Shown: positions 34,982 to 44,787, counted from the first letter of the stretch. The stretch is DNA of 64,000 nucleotides from PALSA-1006 sp963733265 (GCA_963733265.1 CAVTCF010000001.1:868001-932000); one strand, 5' to 3'. The notes: generated by a model from the letters alone, not told the origin. Program-made: numbers and translations.

Positions 34982-36424
34982 TTAGGCAAGCAGTTCCTTG
35001 ACTACTTCACCAAAGACGACCGTAGGACGCTCTGAACGACCATCATGCAAGAACGTGGTTTTCAAGTGGTTCAAGCCCAATAATTGCAGAACAGTTGCGT
35101 GCAGGTCATAGGTATCGACTTTCTTGCCTTGTGATTGCAGACCGATTTCATCAGTTTCACCAAACGTGGTGCCTACCTTAACGCCGCCACCGGCGATCCA
35201 TTGCGTGTAGCCCCATGGATTGTGGTCACGTCCGTCGCCGCTTTCACCCCAGGAAGTGCGACCAAACTCGGAGGCCCACACTACCAGTGTCGTGTCCAGC
35301 AGGCCGCGTTCCTTCAGGTCGGCCAGCAATGCGGCAATGGGTTTATCAACCATTTCCGCCTGCGAACTGTGGTTTTCTTCCAGCTTGCTATGCGCATCCC
35401 AGCTTCTGATTTCGCCGTTGGGTTGCGAAGGGCCGGAAACTACTTGAATGAAGCGCACACCGCGCTCAGTCAGACGACGGGCACGCAACAATACCGTACC
35501 GTAACTCTTGGTAGCTTCATCGTTCAGGCCATAAGCTTCTTTGGTTGCCTCGGACTCTGTACTCAAATCAACCGCTGCCGGTGCTGAGGCTTGCATACGT
35601 TCTGCAAGATCATATGAGCGGATACGCGCTTGCAGTTCTGTGTCTTCAGGATAACGAGAGGCATTATGCTGGTTCAGTTTTTTCAGCAGATCCAGTGAGC
35701 TGTGCTCTTCATTTGCCGCTATAAATCCAGGCCGGTTCAAGTTGAGGATAGGGGAGTCTCCCTGACGGAAGGCAACGCCTTGGTACACCGCCGGCAAGAA
35801 ACCCGCACTCCAGTTTACCGAACCAGCGCTCGGCTCTCTGTCGCTGTTATACAGCACCACGTACGAAGGCAAATCCGGGTTGGCTGAGCCAAGTGCGTAG
35901 TTAACCCATGCGCCCAGAGAAGGACGCCCCGGATTCACATCACCAGTGTTCAGCTTGAGGATGGAAATATCGTGTGTCGCTCCTACTGTAACGCTCGACT
36001 TGATGAAAGCGATTTTGTCGGCATGTTGCGCAAGATTTGGCACCAGGTCGGAGAACCATGCGCCGCTTTCACCATACTGTTTGAACGTGCGTTTTTCGGA
36101 ATAAAACAGCTTGGTTACGCCCCCTTGTGTGCTGGTCTTGATTCCCTGCAAGAAAGACGGGGGAATAGGCTGCCCGGCCAATTTTTTCAACTCGGGTTTG
36201 TAATCAAATAAATCGATTGTGCTGGGGGCGCCATCCTGGTGCAACCAGATCACTGTTTTAACTTTAGCCGGGAAGTGGGGTTGTTTCGGGGCTAAAGGAT
36301 CAGCCAAATCGGCTGCGGAGGCTGCCTGAAAAAAACCGCCACCCGGAAGAAAACCGCTCAATGCCACACCACCCAATCCAAAACTTGCTTTGGTTAAAAA
36401 ATCACGCCGGGAAAGTTTGCTCAT
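34982..36424 (-). CDS. DUF1501 family protein with Tat signal
   Basis: A 480-residue protein with a twin-arginine signal (SRRDFLTKASFGLGGVALSG) and the DUF1501 sulfatase-like body: VIWLHQDGAPSTIDLFDYKP near the start, NTGDVNPGRPSLGAWVNYAL, the metal-site-like VVWASEFGRTSWGESGDGRD and HNPWGY. DUF1501 proteins are normally found next to DUF1549/DUF1553 cytochromes, as here, mostly in Planctomycetes and relatives. The activity of the family is not established. It is exported folded and lies downstream of the cytochrome-like gene in one operon. Confidence 0.9.
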   Translation of the reverse strand: MSKLSRRDFLTKASFGLGGVALSGFLPGGGFFQAASAADLADPLAPKQPHFPAKVKTVIWLHQDGAPSTIDLFDYKPELKKLAGQPIPPSFLQGIKTSTQGGVTKLFYSEKRTFKQYGESGAWFSDLVPNLAQHADKIAFIKSSVTVGATHDISILKLNTGDVNPGRPSLGAWVNYALGSANPDLPSYVVLYNSDREPSAGSVNWSAGFLPAVYQGVAFRQGDSPILNLNRPGFIAANEEHSSLDLLKKLNQHNASRYPEDTELQARIRSYDLAERMQASAPAAVDLSTESEATKEAYGLNDEATKSYGTVLLRARRLTERGVRFIQVVSGPSQPNGEIRSWDAHSKLEENHSSQAEMVDKPIAALLADLKERGLLDTTLVVWASEFGRTSWGESGDGRDHNPWGYTQWIAGGGVKVGTTFGETDEIGLQSQGKKVDTYDLHATVLQLLGLNHLKTTFLHDGRSERPTVVFGEVVKELLA

Positions 36425-36464
36425 GATGTCATTCCTTTTCTAAATAAAATATGATTGTTCGCTG

Positions 36465-38867
36465 TTAGAACCGGTAAACAAACTCGTTTGAGTTCGCTAC
36501 TGTATGCACCAGATCAACAAACGCGGCCAGGTGAATCGGGTCTTGCGGCTGTGTGCTCTTCAAACCTTTGGGGATATTGATTTCGAAGCTGCCGTCACCC
36601 GACTTTTCGCTCACTTTTTCCCGGATGATCTTTTCTTGTGCAGTCAGGAATTTATGCAACAAGTCCTTCTCGGCTTTATCGGCATTGCGCCCAAACAGTA
36701 TCTGGTAGAGCGCGTCAACTTCTGCGGACTCACTTGTACCCGATTCATTGAGCACTTTGGCAGCCAATGTTTGCGACCATCCAAAAATAATTTCATCGTC
36801 AAACAAAGTCAACGCCTGCAACGGCGTCGTCGTCACATCACGTTTGCTGTGCACCAAATTCGGGTTGGCAGGGTCGAAAACTTCCAGCATCGGATACGGC
36901 AAGCTGCGACGGCTAAAGACATACAAGCTGCGACGATTCTGTTCGTGCTGATCCTTCGTAACTTTCCATGCAGGATTGTTGTCGAAAGTATTGACGCCGA
37001 CCGTCACGTTCTTTGGAAGTGGCGGGAACACTGACGGTCCACCCACCTTGTCATCCAATTGTCCGGAAGCGAGTAGCAGCGAATCACGAATTTCTTCGGC
37101 ATCCAGACGTTTGCGTGGGAATACAGCCAGCAGCTTGTTGGCGGGATCAGCCTTGTATGCATCCGGACGATGTGCCGACGATTGGCGATAAACGCTGGAC
37201 AGCAGGATCTCGCGGTGCAGCTTCTTCACATCCCAACCTTCCTTGACAAAGTTGCTTGCCAGGTAGTCCAGCAACTCGGGATTGGAAGGCTTCTCGCCGG
37301 CCTTGCCGAAATCGCTCACGGTTCTCACGATACCCGTACCGAAGTATTGTTCCCAGATCCGGTTCACGTAAACACGCGAAGTCAGTGGGTTTTTCGGGCT
37401 GGCAATCCAATTTGCCAAGGCTGTACGGCGACCCGAAGAAGTTGCCGAGGGAACGATGACTGGCTGTTCATCAGTCAGCGCAGCGGGGAACGCGGGTTGC
37501 ACTTCATCAAGCGGCTTTTCGTGGATACCGGTAAAGCGGATGTGAGTGGGGGGAGAATCTGGACCCAATTCTGTCGCAGCCGAAATGAAACGGGTTGCTG
37601 TCCTGGGTTCCGGTTTGAGACTGTCGAACTTCTTCAGTTCAGCGGTCAGTTTTTGATATTCCGCGTACTTGTCTGCGGCCTCTTTGTCGTAGGCAGGGAA
37701 GTTTTTATCAGTTGCCACTAGCTTCAGATATCCCGCAGGACCATCTGCCTGATCACTCGCGGCAACGTTACCGTGACGCCAATTTACCCATTTATCCAAC
37801 GCATTCCACTCGGCTTTGGGTTTGAAAAGCGAATCGCGGCTATCGGTCAGATAACGCTCTTTTTGATATTTGACGGCGGCTTCACGGAATGGATCGAGAA
37901 TCTCTCTTTGCTTGGCACGAATGTCCTTGGTCGCAGCCTGATATTTGGCCTGCGCCTCATCGAACTTCTTGTCCTCTGCGGTCTTCTCTTCTTTAACTGC
38001 AACCTTTTCATTCACGATGTAATTCGCGAAGAACGCCTGCAAAGAGTAATAGTCTTTCTGGGTAATCTTGTCCGTCTTATGATTGTGGCATCTTGCGCAA
38101 CCATAAGTCTGCCCCAACAGTGCCAGACCGACAGTGTCGGTGACATCTGTGTCAATTTGGTAATGCCTTTGAACCAGATCGCGGGAGTTGTAATTGTCCG
38201 GGTAGTTCAGCAGGAAGCCGGTTGCGATCAACGAATTCTGATCATTGGGCGCAATTTCGTCACCCGCTAATTGTTCTTTGATGAACTGATCGTATGGTTT
38301 GTCCTGATTGAACGAGTTGATCACGTAATCGCGATATTTATAGTTGTTGGGTCGTGTCGTGTCGTTCTGAAAGCCGGTACTGTCTGCATAGCGTGCCAGA
38401 TCGAGCCATTTGCGAGCCTGACGTTCACCGTAATGAGGTGAGGCCAACAGCCGGTCAACCAGCTTTTCGTAAGCATCCGGCGAACGATCCGCGATGAAGG
38501 CCTTGACTTGTTCGGGCGTGGGGATAACGCCCCAGGCATCCAGCGTTGCCCGACGAATGAATGTGGCGCGATCGGCATCACCAGAAGGCTTGATGCCTTT
38601 GGCTTCCAAACTTGCAAGGACGAATGCGTCGATTGGTTGTCTTACCCATTTTGCCAGTTTAACCTGAGGCACCTTGGGTTCCTGCACGGGCTGCCAAGAC
38701 CAAAGCTTTGCCGGAGCAGCACGCGGCGCTTTAACTGCATCAGCGGTAGTAGACTTAACAGCATCCGCAGTTGGTTTAGTCGCTTCAGTAAGCGGCTTGT
38801 CGTCCGCCACCGCTGTCACTGTCGTAAGACTCCATAACACAGCGAGATATATTGCCTTTTTCTTCAT
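36465..38867 (-). CDS. DUF1549/DUF1553 secreted cytochrome-like protein
   Basis: A secreted protein of about 800 residues. ATG at 38867 is preferred to an in-frame GTG at 38885 because GGGGG lies just upstream. Signal peptide KKKAIYLAVLWSLTTVTAVA. The DUF1549 (PSCyt2) domain contains RRATLDAWGVIPTPEQVKAF and ARKWLDLARYADSTG and carries a haem-type CARCHNHK motif near its end. The C-terminal DUF1553 (PSD1) domain shows NPLTSRVYVNRIWEQYFGTG and LDYLASNFVKEGWDVKKLHR. Such proteins pair with DUF1501 proteins and are typical of Planctomycetes. In this window the pair suggests horizontal transfer. The function is unproven. Confidence 0.92.
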   Translation of the reverse strand: MKKKAIYLAVLWSLTTVTAVADDKPLTEATKPTADAVKSTTADAVKAPRAAPAKLWSWQPVQEPKVPQVKLAKWVRQPIDAFVLASLEAKGIKPSGDADRATFIRRATLDAWGVIPTPEQVKAFIADRSPDAYEKLVDRLLASPHYGERQARKWLDLARYADSTGFQNDTTRPNNYKYRDYVINSFNQDKPYDQFIKEQLAGDEIAPNDQNSLIATGFLLNYPDNYNSRDLVQRHYQIDTDVTDTVGLALLGQTYGCARCHNHKTDKITQKDYYSLQAFFANYIVNEKVAVKEEKTAEDKKFDEAQAKYQAATKDIRAKQREILDPFREAAVKYQKERYLTDSRDSLFKPKAEWNALDKWVNWRHGNVAASDQADGPAGYLKLVATDKNFPAYDKEAADKYAEYQKLTAELKKFDSLKPEPRTATRFISAATELGPDSPPTHIRFTGIHEKPLDEVQPAFPAALTDEQPVIVPSATSSGRRTALANWIASPKNPLTSRVYVNRIWEQYFGTGIVRTVSDFGKAGEKPSNPELLDYLASNFVKEGWDVKKLHREILLSSVYRQSSAHRPDAYKADPANKLLAVFPRKRLDAEEIRDSLLLASGQLDDKVGGPSVFPPLPKNVTVGVNTFDNNPAWKVTKDQHEQNRRSLYVFSRRSLPYPMLEVFDPANPNLVHSKRDVTTTPLQALTLFDDEIIFGWSQTLAAKVLNESGTSESAEVDALYQILFGRNADKAEKDLLHKFLTAQEKIIREKVSEKSGDGSFEINIPKGLKSTQPQDPIHLAAFVDLVHTVANSNEFVYRF

Positions 38868-39019
38868 TTTTACTACCCCCTTCACTTTTAACGAAATCTT
38901 CTAATTTGTGGGAATGCCAAATATAAAAAGAGGAGAGAACACGGATATCAAGCTAAAGATAAATAACCCGTGGTCCCCTGTTTTAATTGCGACCTTCTTT
39001 ATTTTATTAATGACCGTGT

Positions 39020-39559
39020 TTAATCTTCCGCTGCCAATACATGTTTAACATAGCGTTGTGCGTTCTTCTCAACATCCGCATCGGAAAGATCGTAGAGAAC
39101 CCCTTGCAACGCAAAAGCAGGCAAATATTTAGCGCGAACGAACTGAGCCGTCAGTTGTAAAGGACGTAGGAGTTCACTCAGCGTAAATTGATTTTGTGCA
39201 CCAGCCTGATAAGCCTCTGCCGGTCCCCCGGTTGAAACGGCGATACCGATCTCCTTCTTTTCGAGCTTATCGCCCCCGGGACCGAATGCCCATCCATAAG
39301 CAAAGACATCATCAATCCACTGTTTAAGTAGCGCTGGCGGAGAAAACCAGTAAAAAGGAAATTGAAGAATAATGCGATCATGAGCTTCAAGCAGTTTCTG
39401 CTCTGCTGCGGCATCAATTTTCCCCTCTGGATACGCTTTGTATATCTCATGCACCGTAATGCTGTCAGGTTGACTACGCAAATGCTCAACCCATGCTTTG
39501 TTTATGCGTGACTTGCTCAGATCTGGGTGGGCTACAACTACAAGCGTCTTCTTGCTCAT
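39020..39559 (-). CDS. NAD(P)H dehydrogenase (quinone)/flavodoxin-fold oxidoreductase
   Basis: A 179-residue flavoprotein of the KefF/MdaB/YwrO type. It starts KKTLVVVAHPDLSKSRINKA, contains the FMN-contact segment RIILQFPFYWFSPPALLKQW, and GWAFGPGGDKLEKKEIGIAVSTGGP, which forms the flavin and nicotinamide site. It would reduce quinones or nitro/azo compounds with NAD(P)H in the cytoplasm. It lies within the repeat-bracketed segment, divergent from nothing obvious, and may be an accessory gene. Confidence 0.9.
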   Translation of the reverse strand: MSKKTLVVVAHPDLSKSRINKAWVEHLRSQPDSITVHEIYKAYPEGKIDAAAEQKLLEAHDRIILQFPFYWFSPPALLKQWIDDVFAYGWAFGPGGDKLEKKEIGIAVSTGGPAEAYQAGAQNQFTLSELLRPLQLTAQFVRAKYLPAFALQGVLYDLSDADVEKNAQRYVKHVLAAED

Positions 39560-40034
39560 CTAATATTTCTCCAAAAAATTAAGTTATTAATAATCTAAGG
39601 TATCTGTATTGCGCCAGATGCTTCGCTTTATTCGGAATTAAATGAACTGCCCACCCCCGATGATGCCGATCTTTGTAAGTCCGCAACGCTGGAGAGTGGT
39701 CACGGCAGCAGTGACCGTGATGAGCGGCAAGTGCCGTCTTGGTTCACGTTATTGCGCAAAATTCTTCAGTAATCATTTTTCAAAAAATTTTGCTGACAGC
39801 GAAAACGTCTGCTGCTGTGATACTTCAAAGCAGAATCCATGCCAACTACCAAATTTACCTGCGAGAAAAATATAATAGCTTGAATAAATATGAAATTAAT
39901 GTTTTAAACGGGAGCGTTTTGTGAGGATTGAATAATTATATTCAGCCCTCATAACTGCTGCTGTTTCAACATCGCTCTCATGCTTGATGATAAATCAGCA
40001 GAGGTAAAGGGTATTGAAAAGCGAATGCTTTTAA
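39560..40034 (+). other. 475-base AT-rich intergenic region
   Basis: No convincing gene is seen. A small structured patch occurs near 39696-39746, with two short hairpins (TCACGG/CCGTGA around 39700-39720 and CGGCA/TGCCG around 39735). On the minus strand a short stub resembles the start of a Rossmann fold (KIGIIGGG) but stops after a few codons. The rest is AT-rich and could hold promoters for the flanking minus-strand genes. Confidence 0.4.
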
Positions 40035-40586
40035 TTATGGCGTGATGACATAGATGCAAGTGCTATTGAGAACGCCGTCATTGCGATTGATTTCCTCAAG
40101 GGCAAAGCCGGACTTTTCCAATACCCGACGACTCGCAACGTTTTCTGCGTCTGTGAAACTTGTGATTCGTTGTGCTCCAAGGGCGGAGAAGGCATACCGG
40201 GTGATTCCCCTAGCCGCCTCAGTGAACAGACCACGGCGCTGAAACTGTTCTCGGCACCAAAAACCAAGCTCAAATTTCGGTACCGTCCAGTCCGGGTGGT
40301 GCAGTCCGGTAGCTCCGACAAATGAACCCTCATCCTTCAAAAAAGCCAACATCGGCAAATCTTTTCGGGCGAGGAACGCTGAATGCCCGTCTCGACAAAA
40401 TGCCTCTGAAGTATAGATGGATGGCTCTACCAGTGCCCAAGGCAGCGAATTGGGCCAAATCCTAAGATGAGCGAGCGTCTCGACAACGCCGTGATACACA
40501 GCCTCACCGTCACCTGGACGAGGTGAGCGGATTAGAAGGCGATCAGTCTCGAAGTGGTCGGGGAAGTTAGGGAGGGCAGGATTCAT
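40035..40586 (-). CDS. GNAT family N-acetyltransferase (RimJ/RimL-like)
   Basis: A 183-residue acetyltransferase with ETDRLLIRSPRPGDGEAVY at the N-terminus, GATGLHHPDWTVPKFELGFW in the middle strand, and the acetyl-CoA-binding loop CREQFQRRGLFTEAARGITR, then NVASRRVLEKSGFALE. This is the RimJ/RimL type, which usually acetylates N-terminal residues or small amines. ATG 40586 is preferred to the upstream TTG 40607, which would add seven residues overlapping the repeat copy. The upstream end abuts the right copy of the 16-bp repeat. Confidence 0.88.
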   Translation of the reverse strand: MNPALPNFPDHFETDRLLIRSPRPGDGEAVYHGVVETLAHLRIWPNSLPWALVEPSIYTSEAFCRDGHSAFLARKDLPMLAFLKDEGSFVGATGLHHPDWTVPKFELGFWCREQFQRRGLFTEAARGITRYAFSALGAQRITSFTDAENVASRRVLEKSGFALEEINRNDGVLNSTCIYVITP

Positions 40587-40601
40587 GGTGAAAAATTGCG
40601 G

Positions 40602-40617
40602 GGCCAAGTCTAGAAAT
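40602..40617 (+). repeat. 16-bp direct repeat, right copy
   Basis: GGCCAAGTCTAGAAAT is identical to 34842-34857 and preceded by GAAAAATTGCGG, which matches the left copy except for an inserted four bases. Together the two copies delimit about 5.8 kb. Confidence 0.8.
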
Positions 40618-40768
40618 GATGCAAATCACTCATCTACGCTAAAGTTTTAACAGGATTTTTGAATGTGCGTTGAAGCTGCTTACCCTTCAAAGTGCAATTA
40701 TTCCTCTTGGAAAGTTATTGCAGGCCTATTTAATAATTGCACAAAACAGTCCCAAGAAAAAGCAAAAC

Positions 40769-42544
40769 TCAATTCGCCGGTGGCGCAACCTTAACGACTT
40801 CTTCAAGTGTCGTTACGCCAGCAGCCACTTTCAATGCGCCAGAGATGCGCAGTGGTTTCATACCCTCGCGGCTGGCTTGTTCGCGCAACGCGGTGACATC
40901 GGTTTTGTCGGTGATAAGTTTGCGCAGTTCGGGGGTCATCATCAATAGTTCGTAGATGCCGATACGTCCGCTGAAACCGGTCATGCGGCATTCCAGACAG
41001 CCTTCGCCGCTATAGAGTTGCGCAGGACGATTTGATTTCCACGGTGCAACGAGGTGATCCCACAATTCATTGTCAATGTCGGTCATGGGTTGCGGACGTT
41101 TGCAGTGCGGACATAAGGTGCGCACAAGACGTTGCGCCATGATGCCCAGCACAGTCGCGCTGATCATGTAGGGCGGTACGCCCAGATCGAGCAAGCGGGT
41201 GATGGCGGCAGGGGCATCGTTGGTGTGCAGCGTGGAGAGCACCAGATGGCCGGTTAAAGCCGATTGGATCGCCATCTCGGCGGTTTCCAGATCGCGAATT
41301 TCGCCCACCATGATGATGTCCGGGTCTTGTCGCATCAATGCGCGTACACCTTCGGCGAAGCCGAGATCAAGGCCGTGCTGCACCTGCATCTGGTTGAATG
41401 CAGGTTCGATCATTTCGATCGGGTCTTCGATGGTGCAGACGTTTACCTCGGGCGTGGCGAGGTGTTTGAGCGTGGAATAAAGCGTGGTCGTTTTGCCGGA
41501 ACCCGTCGGCCCGGTGACAAGGATAATACCGTTGGGCCGTTGCGTCATTTGTTGCCAGCGTGTGCCGTCTTCTGTCGAGAATCCAAGTTCGGAAAAATCG
41601 CGCACCAATACTTCCGGGTCGAAAATACGCATGACTAATTTTTCGCCAAAAGCAGTGGGTAACGTGGAGAGCCGCAGTTCGACTTCCTGTCCGTCTGTGG
41701 TGCGGGTTTTGATACGGCCATCTTGCGGCCTGCGTTTTTCCACCACATCCATGCGTCCAAGCAACTTGATGCGGCTGGTCATCGCGGCAATGACCGACAT
41801 GGGGAGTTGATGAACCTGATGCAAAACGCCATCAATGCGAAAACGAATCAGACCAAACTCGCGGCGCGGCTCAATGTGAATATCCGAGGCCCGCTGGTCG
41901 AAGGCGTACTGCCACAACCAGTCGACAATATGCACAATGTGGTGGTCGTTGGCATCAAAAGAACTTTTACTCTTGCCTAGCTCCACCAGTTGTTCAAACG
42001 AAGCGCCGTTTGGGTTGACGTTGTTGCTGCTCTTCGTGGCACTCTTGATTGATTTGGCCAAGTTGTAAAATTCGGCCAAATAGCGGGCGATGTCGTGGGG
42101 TGAAGAGATCACACGGCGCACTTCTTTACGCGAGGTGTGCTTAACCACTGTTTCCCATTCGCGCAGGAATGGTTCGGCAGTTGCAACAACTACTTCATTC
42201 GCAGTGACTTGCAACGGCAAAATGGAGAAGCGGCCGGCGTAGTCATTGGACATCAGATCGGTGACGCTGGAGAAGTCGATTTTTAACGGGTCGATATGGA
42301 GATACTCCAGCCCCACTTTTTTAGCCAGCCACTCGGTGAGTGCTTCCAGTGTGAGCGTTTTATTGGGCGGCAAAGCAGACCTGAAAGTTTTATTTGCGAT
42401 CAGCAGTAGCGGATGTTGCTCCAGGCGGTGTAATTTGCGCTCGGCTAGAAGTGTATCGGCTTCCTCGCGGGTAATAAGGCCGTCTGCGGTCAGCAGGTTT
42501 AATACTTCGGACAGTTGAAGTTTATGTTCAGATGGGTTCGACAT
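40769..42544 (-). CDS. GspE/PilB-family secretion or pilus ATPase (solitary)
   Basis: A 591-residue ATPase with an N-terminal MshE/GspE_N domain (about 1-170) and a canonical ATPase core: DIHIEPRREFGLIRFRIDGV, Walker A GPTGSGKTTT, Asp box CTIEDPIEMIE, Walker B DPDIIMVGEIRD, His box TGHLVLSTLHTN, and C-terminal cysteines CPHC and CLEC for zinc. It has no neighbouring GspF, pilin or secretin gene, so its partner machine lies elsewhere. It is the third GspE-like ATPase in the window. Base composition looks like its right-hand neighbours, so it probably lies outside the repeat-bracketed segment. Confidence 0.93.
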   Translation of the reverse strand: MSNPSEHKLQLSEVLNLLTADGLITREEADTLLAERKLHRLEQHPLLLIANKTFRSALPPNKTLTLEALTEWLAKKVGLEYLHIDPLKIDFSSVTDLMSNDYAGRFSILPLQVTANEVVVATAEPFLREWETVVKHTSRKEVRRVISSPHDIARYLAEFYNLAKSIKSATKSSNNVNPNGASFEQLVELGKSKSSFDANDHHIVHIVDWLWQYAFDQRASDIHIEPRREFGLIRFRIDGVLHQVHQLPMSVIAAMTSRIKLLGRMDVVEKRRPQDGRIKTRTTDGQEVELRLSTLPTAFGEKLVMRIFDPEVLVRDFSELGFSTEDGTRWQQMTQRPNGIILVTGPTGSGKTTTLYSTLKHLATPEVNVCTIEDPIEMIEPAFNQMQVQHGLDLGFAEGVRALMRQDPDIIMVGEIRDLETAEMAIQSALTGHLVLSTLHTNDAPAAITRLLDLGVPPYMISATVLGIMAQRLVRTLCPHCKRPQPMTDIDNELWDHLVAPWKSNRPAQLYSGEGCLECRMTGFSGRIGIYELLMMTPELRKLITDKTDVTALREQASREGMKPLRISGALKVAAGVTTLEEVVKVAPPAN

Positions 42545-42562
42545 TTTGGGTTCCTTTTTACC

Positions 42563-43450
42563 TCAACGGCTATAAACTTCCCTCACCGGACGGCTTATAT
42601 CCTGAAATAATTTCATTCTGCGCGCATCTATTTTGCCATTTTCGACGGCATTTAGTAATGCACAATTCGGTTCGTGGGTGTGGCTGCAATTATGGAAACG
42701 GCATTTGCCCAGATAAGATGCAAACTCGATGAATCCGGATTCAATCTCACCCAAACTCAGGTGGTGCAGTCCGAACATTTGCACGCCGGGGCAATCAATT
42801 AACTGACTGTTTGCATTGAGGTGATACAGACGCGCATGGGTGGTGGTATGTTTTCCGGAGTCCAAAACGGTAGATATTTCACGCGTCGCAGCTTTTGCAT
42901 CGGGCAGTAGCCCATTGATGAGCGTGGATTTTCCCATGCCGGATTGTCCGACCAAGACACTGCAGTGCCCTTGTAATAGCGGAAGTAGCGGGGCGGAATT
43001 TTGCAGCGCAGAGAGTTCGATTACTCTATAGCCGATAGCCTTGTATGGTGCAAGCGTTGCGCGGGCCGCCTCTGCCGGCAGGTCGCATTTATTTAATATG
43101 ATGAGAGACTCAAGTTGCTGATCGCGTGCAGCGATGAGGCACCGCGCAAGCAATTCGTCGTTGAACGAAGGTTCGACTGCCACGACGCAAATGATCTGGG
43201 TTACATTCGCCGCGATGATCTTTTGCCGGTAGGCATCGGAACGGTAGAGCAAAGAGCTGCGCGGCAATATGTTTTCGATTACGCCCTGATCGGCTGAGCT
43301 GCGCTGAATTTCTACCCTGTCTCCGCAGGCGACTTCGCTTTTTTTGCCGCGCGGGACACACTCCAGTATTTCTCCGTCATTTAGCTCGGCTAAATAATGC
43401 CGTCCGAATGCGGCAGTAATCAGGCCTTGCTGTAACGAAGTGCTATTCAA
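42563..43450 (-). CDS. rsgA: Small ribosomal subunit biogenesis GTPase RsgA
   Basis: A 295-residue circularly permuted GTPase. The N-terminal OB-fold is followed by the G4 motif (ILNKCD), then the G1 loop GQSGMGKSTL and the G3 motif (DCPG), in the permuted order. The C-terminal zinc-binding region shows CRFHNC, SHTHEPNC. RsgA checks the decoding centre of the 30S subunit during late assembly and is activated by it. Length and motifs are standard. It lies 68 bases downstream of the M48 protease gene, in the same orientation. Confidence 0.95.
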   Translation of the reverse strand: MNSTSLQQGLITAAFGRHYLAELNDGEILECVPRGKKSEVACGDRVEIQRSSADQGVIENILPRSSLLYRSDAYRQKIIAANVTQIICVVAVEPSFNDELLARCLIAARDQQLESLIILNKCDLPAEAARATLAPYKAIGYRVIELSALQNSAPLLPLLQGHCSVLVGQSGMGKSTLINGLLPDAKAATREISTVLDSGKHTTTHARLYHLNANSQLIDCPGVQMFGLHHLSLGEIESGFIEFASYLGKCRFHNCSHTHEPNCALLNAVENGKIDARRMKLFQDISRPVREVYSR

Positions 43451-43518
43451 AATGGAGTTGTGTTCATGGAAGTTGGTAGTAACGCAAGTTCAGATATGGC
43501 CCGGGATTTTGTTTATTT

Positions 43519-44787
43519 TTATTTCTTCGTTAGATGTGCGATTCGCTCCATGGCAGGAGGATGCGATTCGTAAAAAGAGGCATACAAAGGGTCGGGCGTC
43601 AGGGTTTTTGCATTGTCCTGATAGAGTTTGACTAATGCTGAACTGAGGTCATTGGCATTGGTTTGTTCGGCGGCATAACTGTCTGCCTCAAATTCATGTT
43701 TGCGCGAATAATAAGAGGTGAGCGGTTGCAACAGGAAACTGAATACCGGTAGCACCATAAAAAATAATAGCAATGCCAGCGCTGTAGATTGAGTCTGCCC
43801 GGCGATGGCAGGATTAATGTTGACACCCAAACCCTGATAGAACCAGGCCGATTGCATTAATTGCGCCAATAACCACAAGAACACGAGGCTGAGGGCAAAA
43901 GTGAAAACAATACGTTTAACCACATGGCGATTTTTGAAATGCCCGAGTTCGTGTGCCAGCACGGCGTCGATTTCCTCCGGTGTCAGTCGCTGTAGTAAGG
44001 TATCGAAGAAAACGATGCGTTTGGTTTTGCCGAAACCAGTGAAATATGCATTTCCGTGGCTGCTGCGTTTTGAGCCATCCATGACGAATAGTCCGCTGGA
44101 GGTGAAACCGCAACGATTCATCAATGCATCGATACGCTCTTTCAGCGTCTCGTCCTGCAAGGGCTGAAACTTATTGAACAATGGTGCGATAAAGTTTGGG
44201 TAGATGAAAAGCAGCAACAAGTTAAAGCTGACCCACACTCCCCAAACATACAGCCACCAATAAGGCCCCATTTTTTCCATTAGCCACAATACGCCGAGCA
44301 ATAGTGGCAGGCCAAGAATAACTGCCAGCAATATGCCTTTGATTGCATCCAGCAGGTATAAGCCCAGTGTCATTTTGTTGAAGCCAAAACGGGCTTCGAC
44401 AACAAAGGTGCTGAATAGCTCGAATGGTACTTCCAGAATCGAACTGATGACGAGAACCGCAACGATAACGCTAACGCCTTGCAACATGGTGTTGTGAAAG
44501 GTGGCGAGAGACCAGTCGCCAAGAGACTGGATGCCCCCGCCCAAAGTGAATGCCAATAGCATTGCCATTTCGAACACGGTGGAAAATATAGATAATCGTG
44601 TCTTGGCGCTGGTGTAATCAGCCGCCTTTTGATGCGAGACCAGATCAATTTGTTCGCTAAAAGCGCCCGGTACATGCGCGCGATGGGCTTTGATGTGTTG
44701 TATTTGGCGGAGTGCCAGCCAAAGTTTGAGTGATGTGGTGAGCAGTAATGCGCTTACGAATAGGGTGGTGAATAAAGAGGTTGTCAT
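43519..44787 (-). CDS. M48 family (Ste24-type) membrane metalloprotease
   Basis: A 422-residue multi-membrane peptidase with the zinc site HELGH (in AVLAHELGHFKNRH), the third ligand Glu in RKHEFEADSYA, and the hydrophobic helices typical of CAAX-prenyl-protease/Ste24 homologues. Preceding motifs (LFVMDGSKRSSHGNAYFTGF, KRIVFFDTLLQRL) are characteristic of the M48A subfamily. The bacterial role is probably membrane protein quality control. Its sequence is intact. The divergent gene orn begins about 100 bases away. Confidence 0.93.
   Translation of the reverse strand: MTTSLFTTLFVSALLLTTSLKLWLALRQIQHIKAHRAHVPGAFSEQIDLVSHQKAADYTSAKTRLSIFSTVFEMAMLLAFTLGGGIQSLGDWSLATFHNTMLQGVSVIVAVLVISSILEVPFELFSTFVVEARFGFNKMTLGLYLLDAIKGILLAVILGLPLLLGVLWLMEKMGPYWWLYVWGVWVSFNLLLLFIYPNFIAPLFNKFQPLQDETLKERIDALMNRCGFTSSGLFVMDGSKRSSHGNAYFTGFGKTKRIVFFDTLLQRLTPEEIDAVLAHELGHFKNRHVVKRIVFTFALSLVFLWLLAQLMQSAWFYQGLGVNINPAIAGQTQSTALALLLFFMVLPVFSFLLQPLTSYYSRKHEFEADSYAAEQTNANDLSSALVKLYQDNAKTLTPDPLYASFYESHPPAMERIAHLTKK

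Noticed and set aside
39560..39700. Minus-strand stub resembling a Rossmann start (KIGIIGGG)
   Set aside because: It stops after a few codons and no continuation in any frame was found, so similarity may be accidental.
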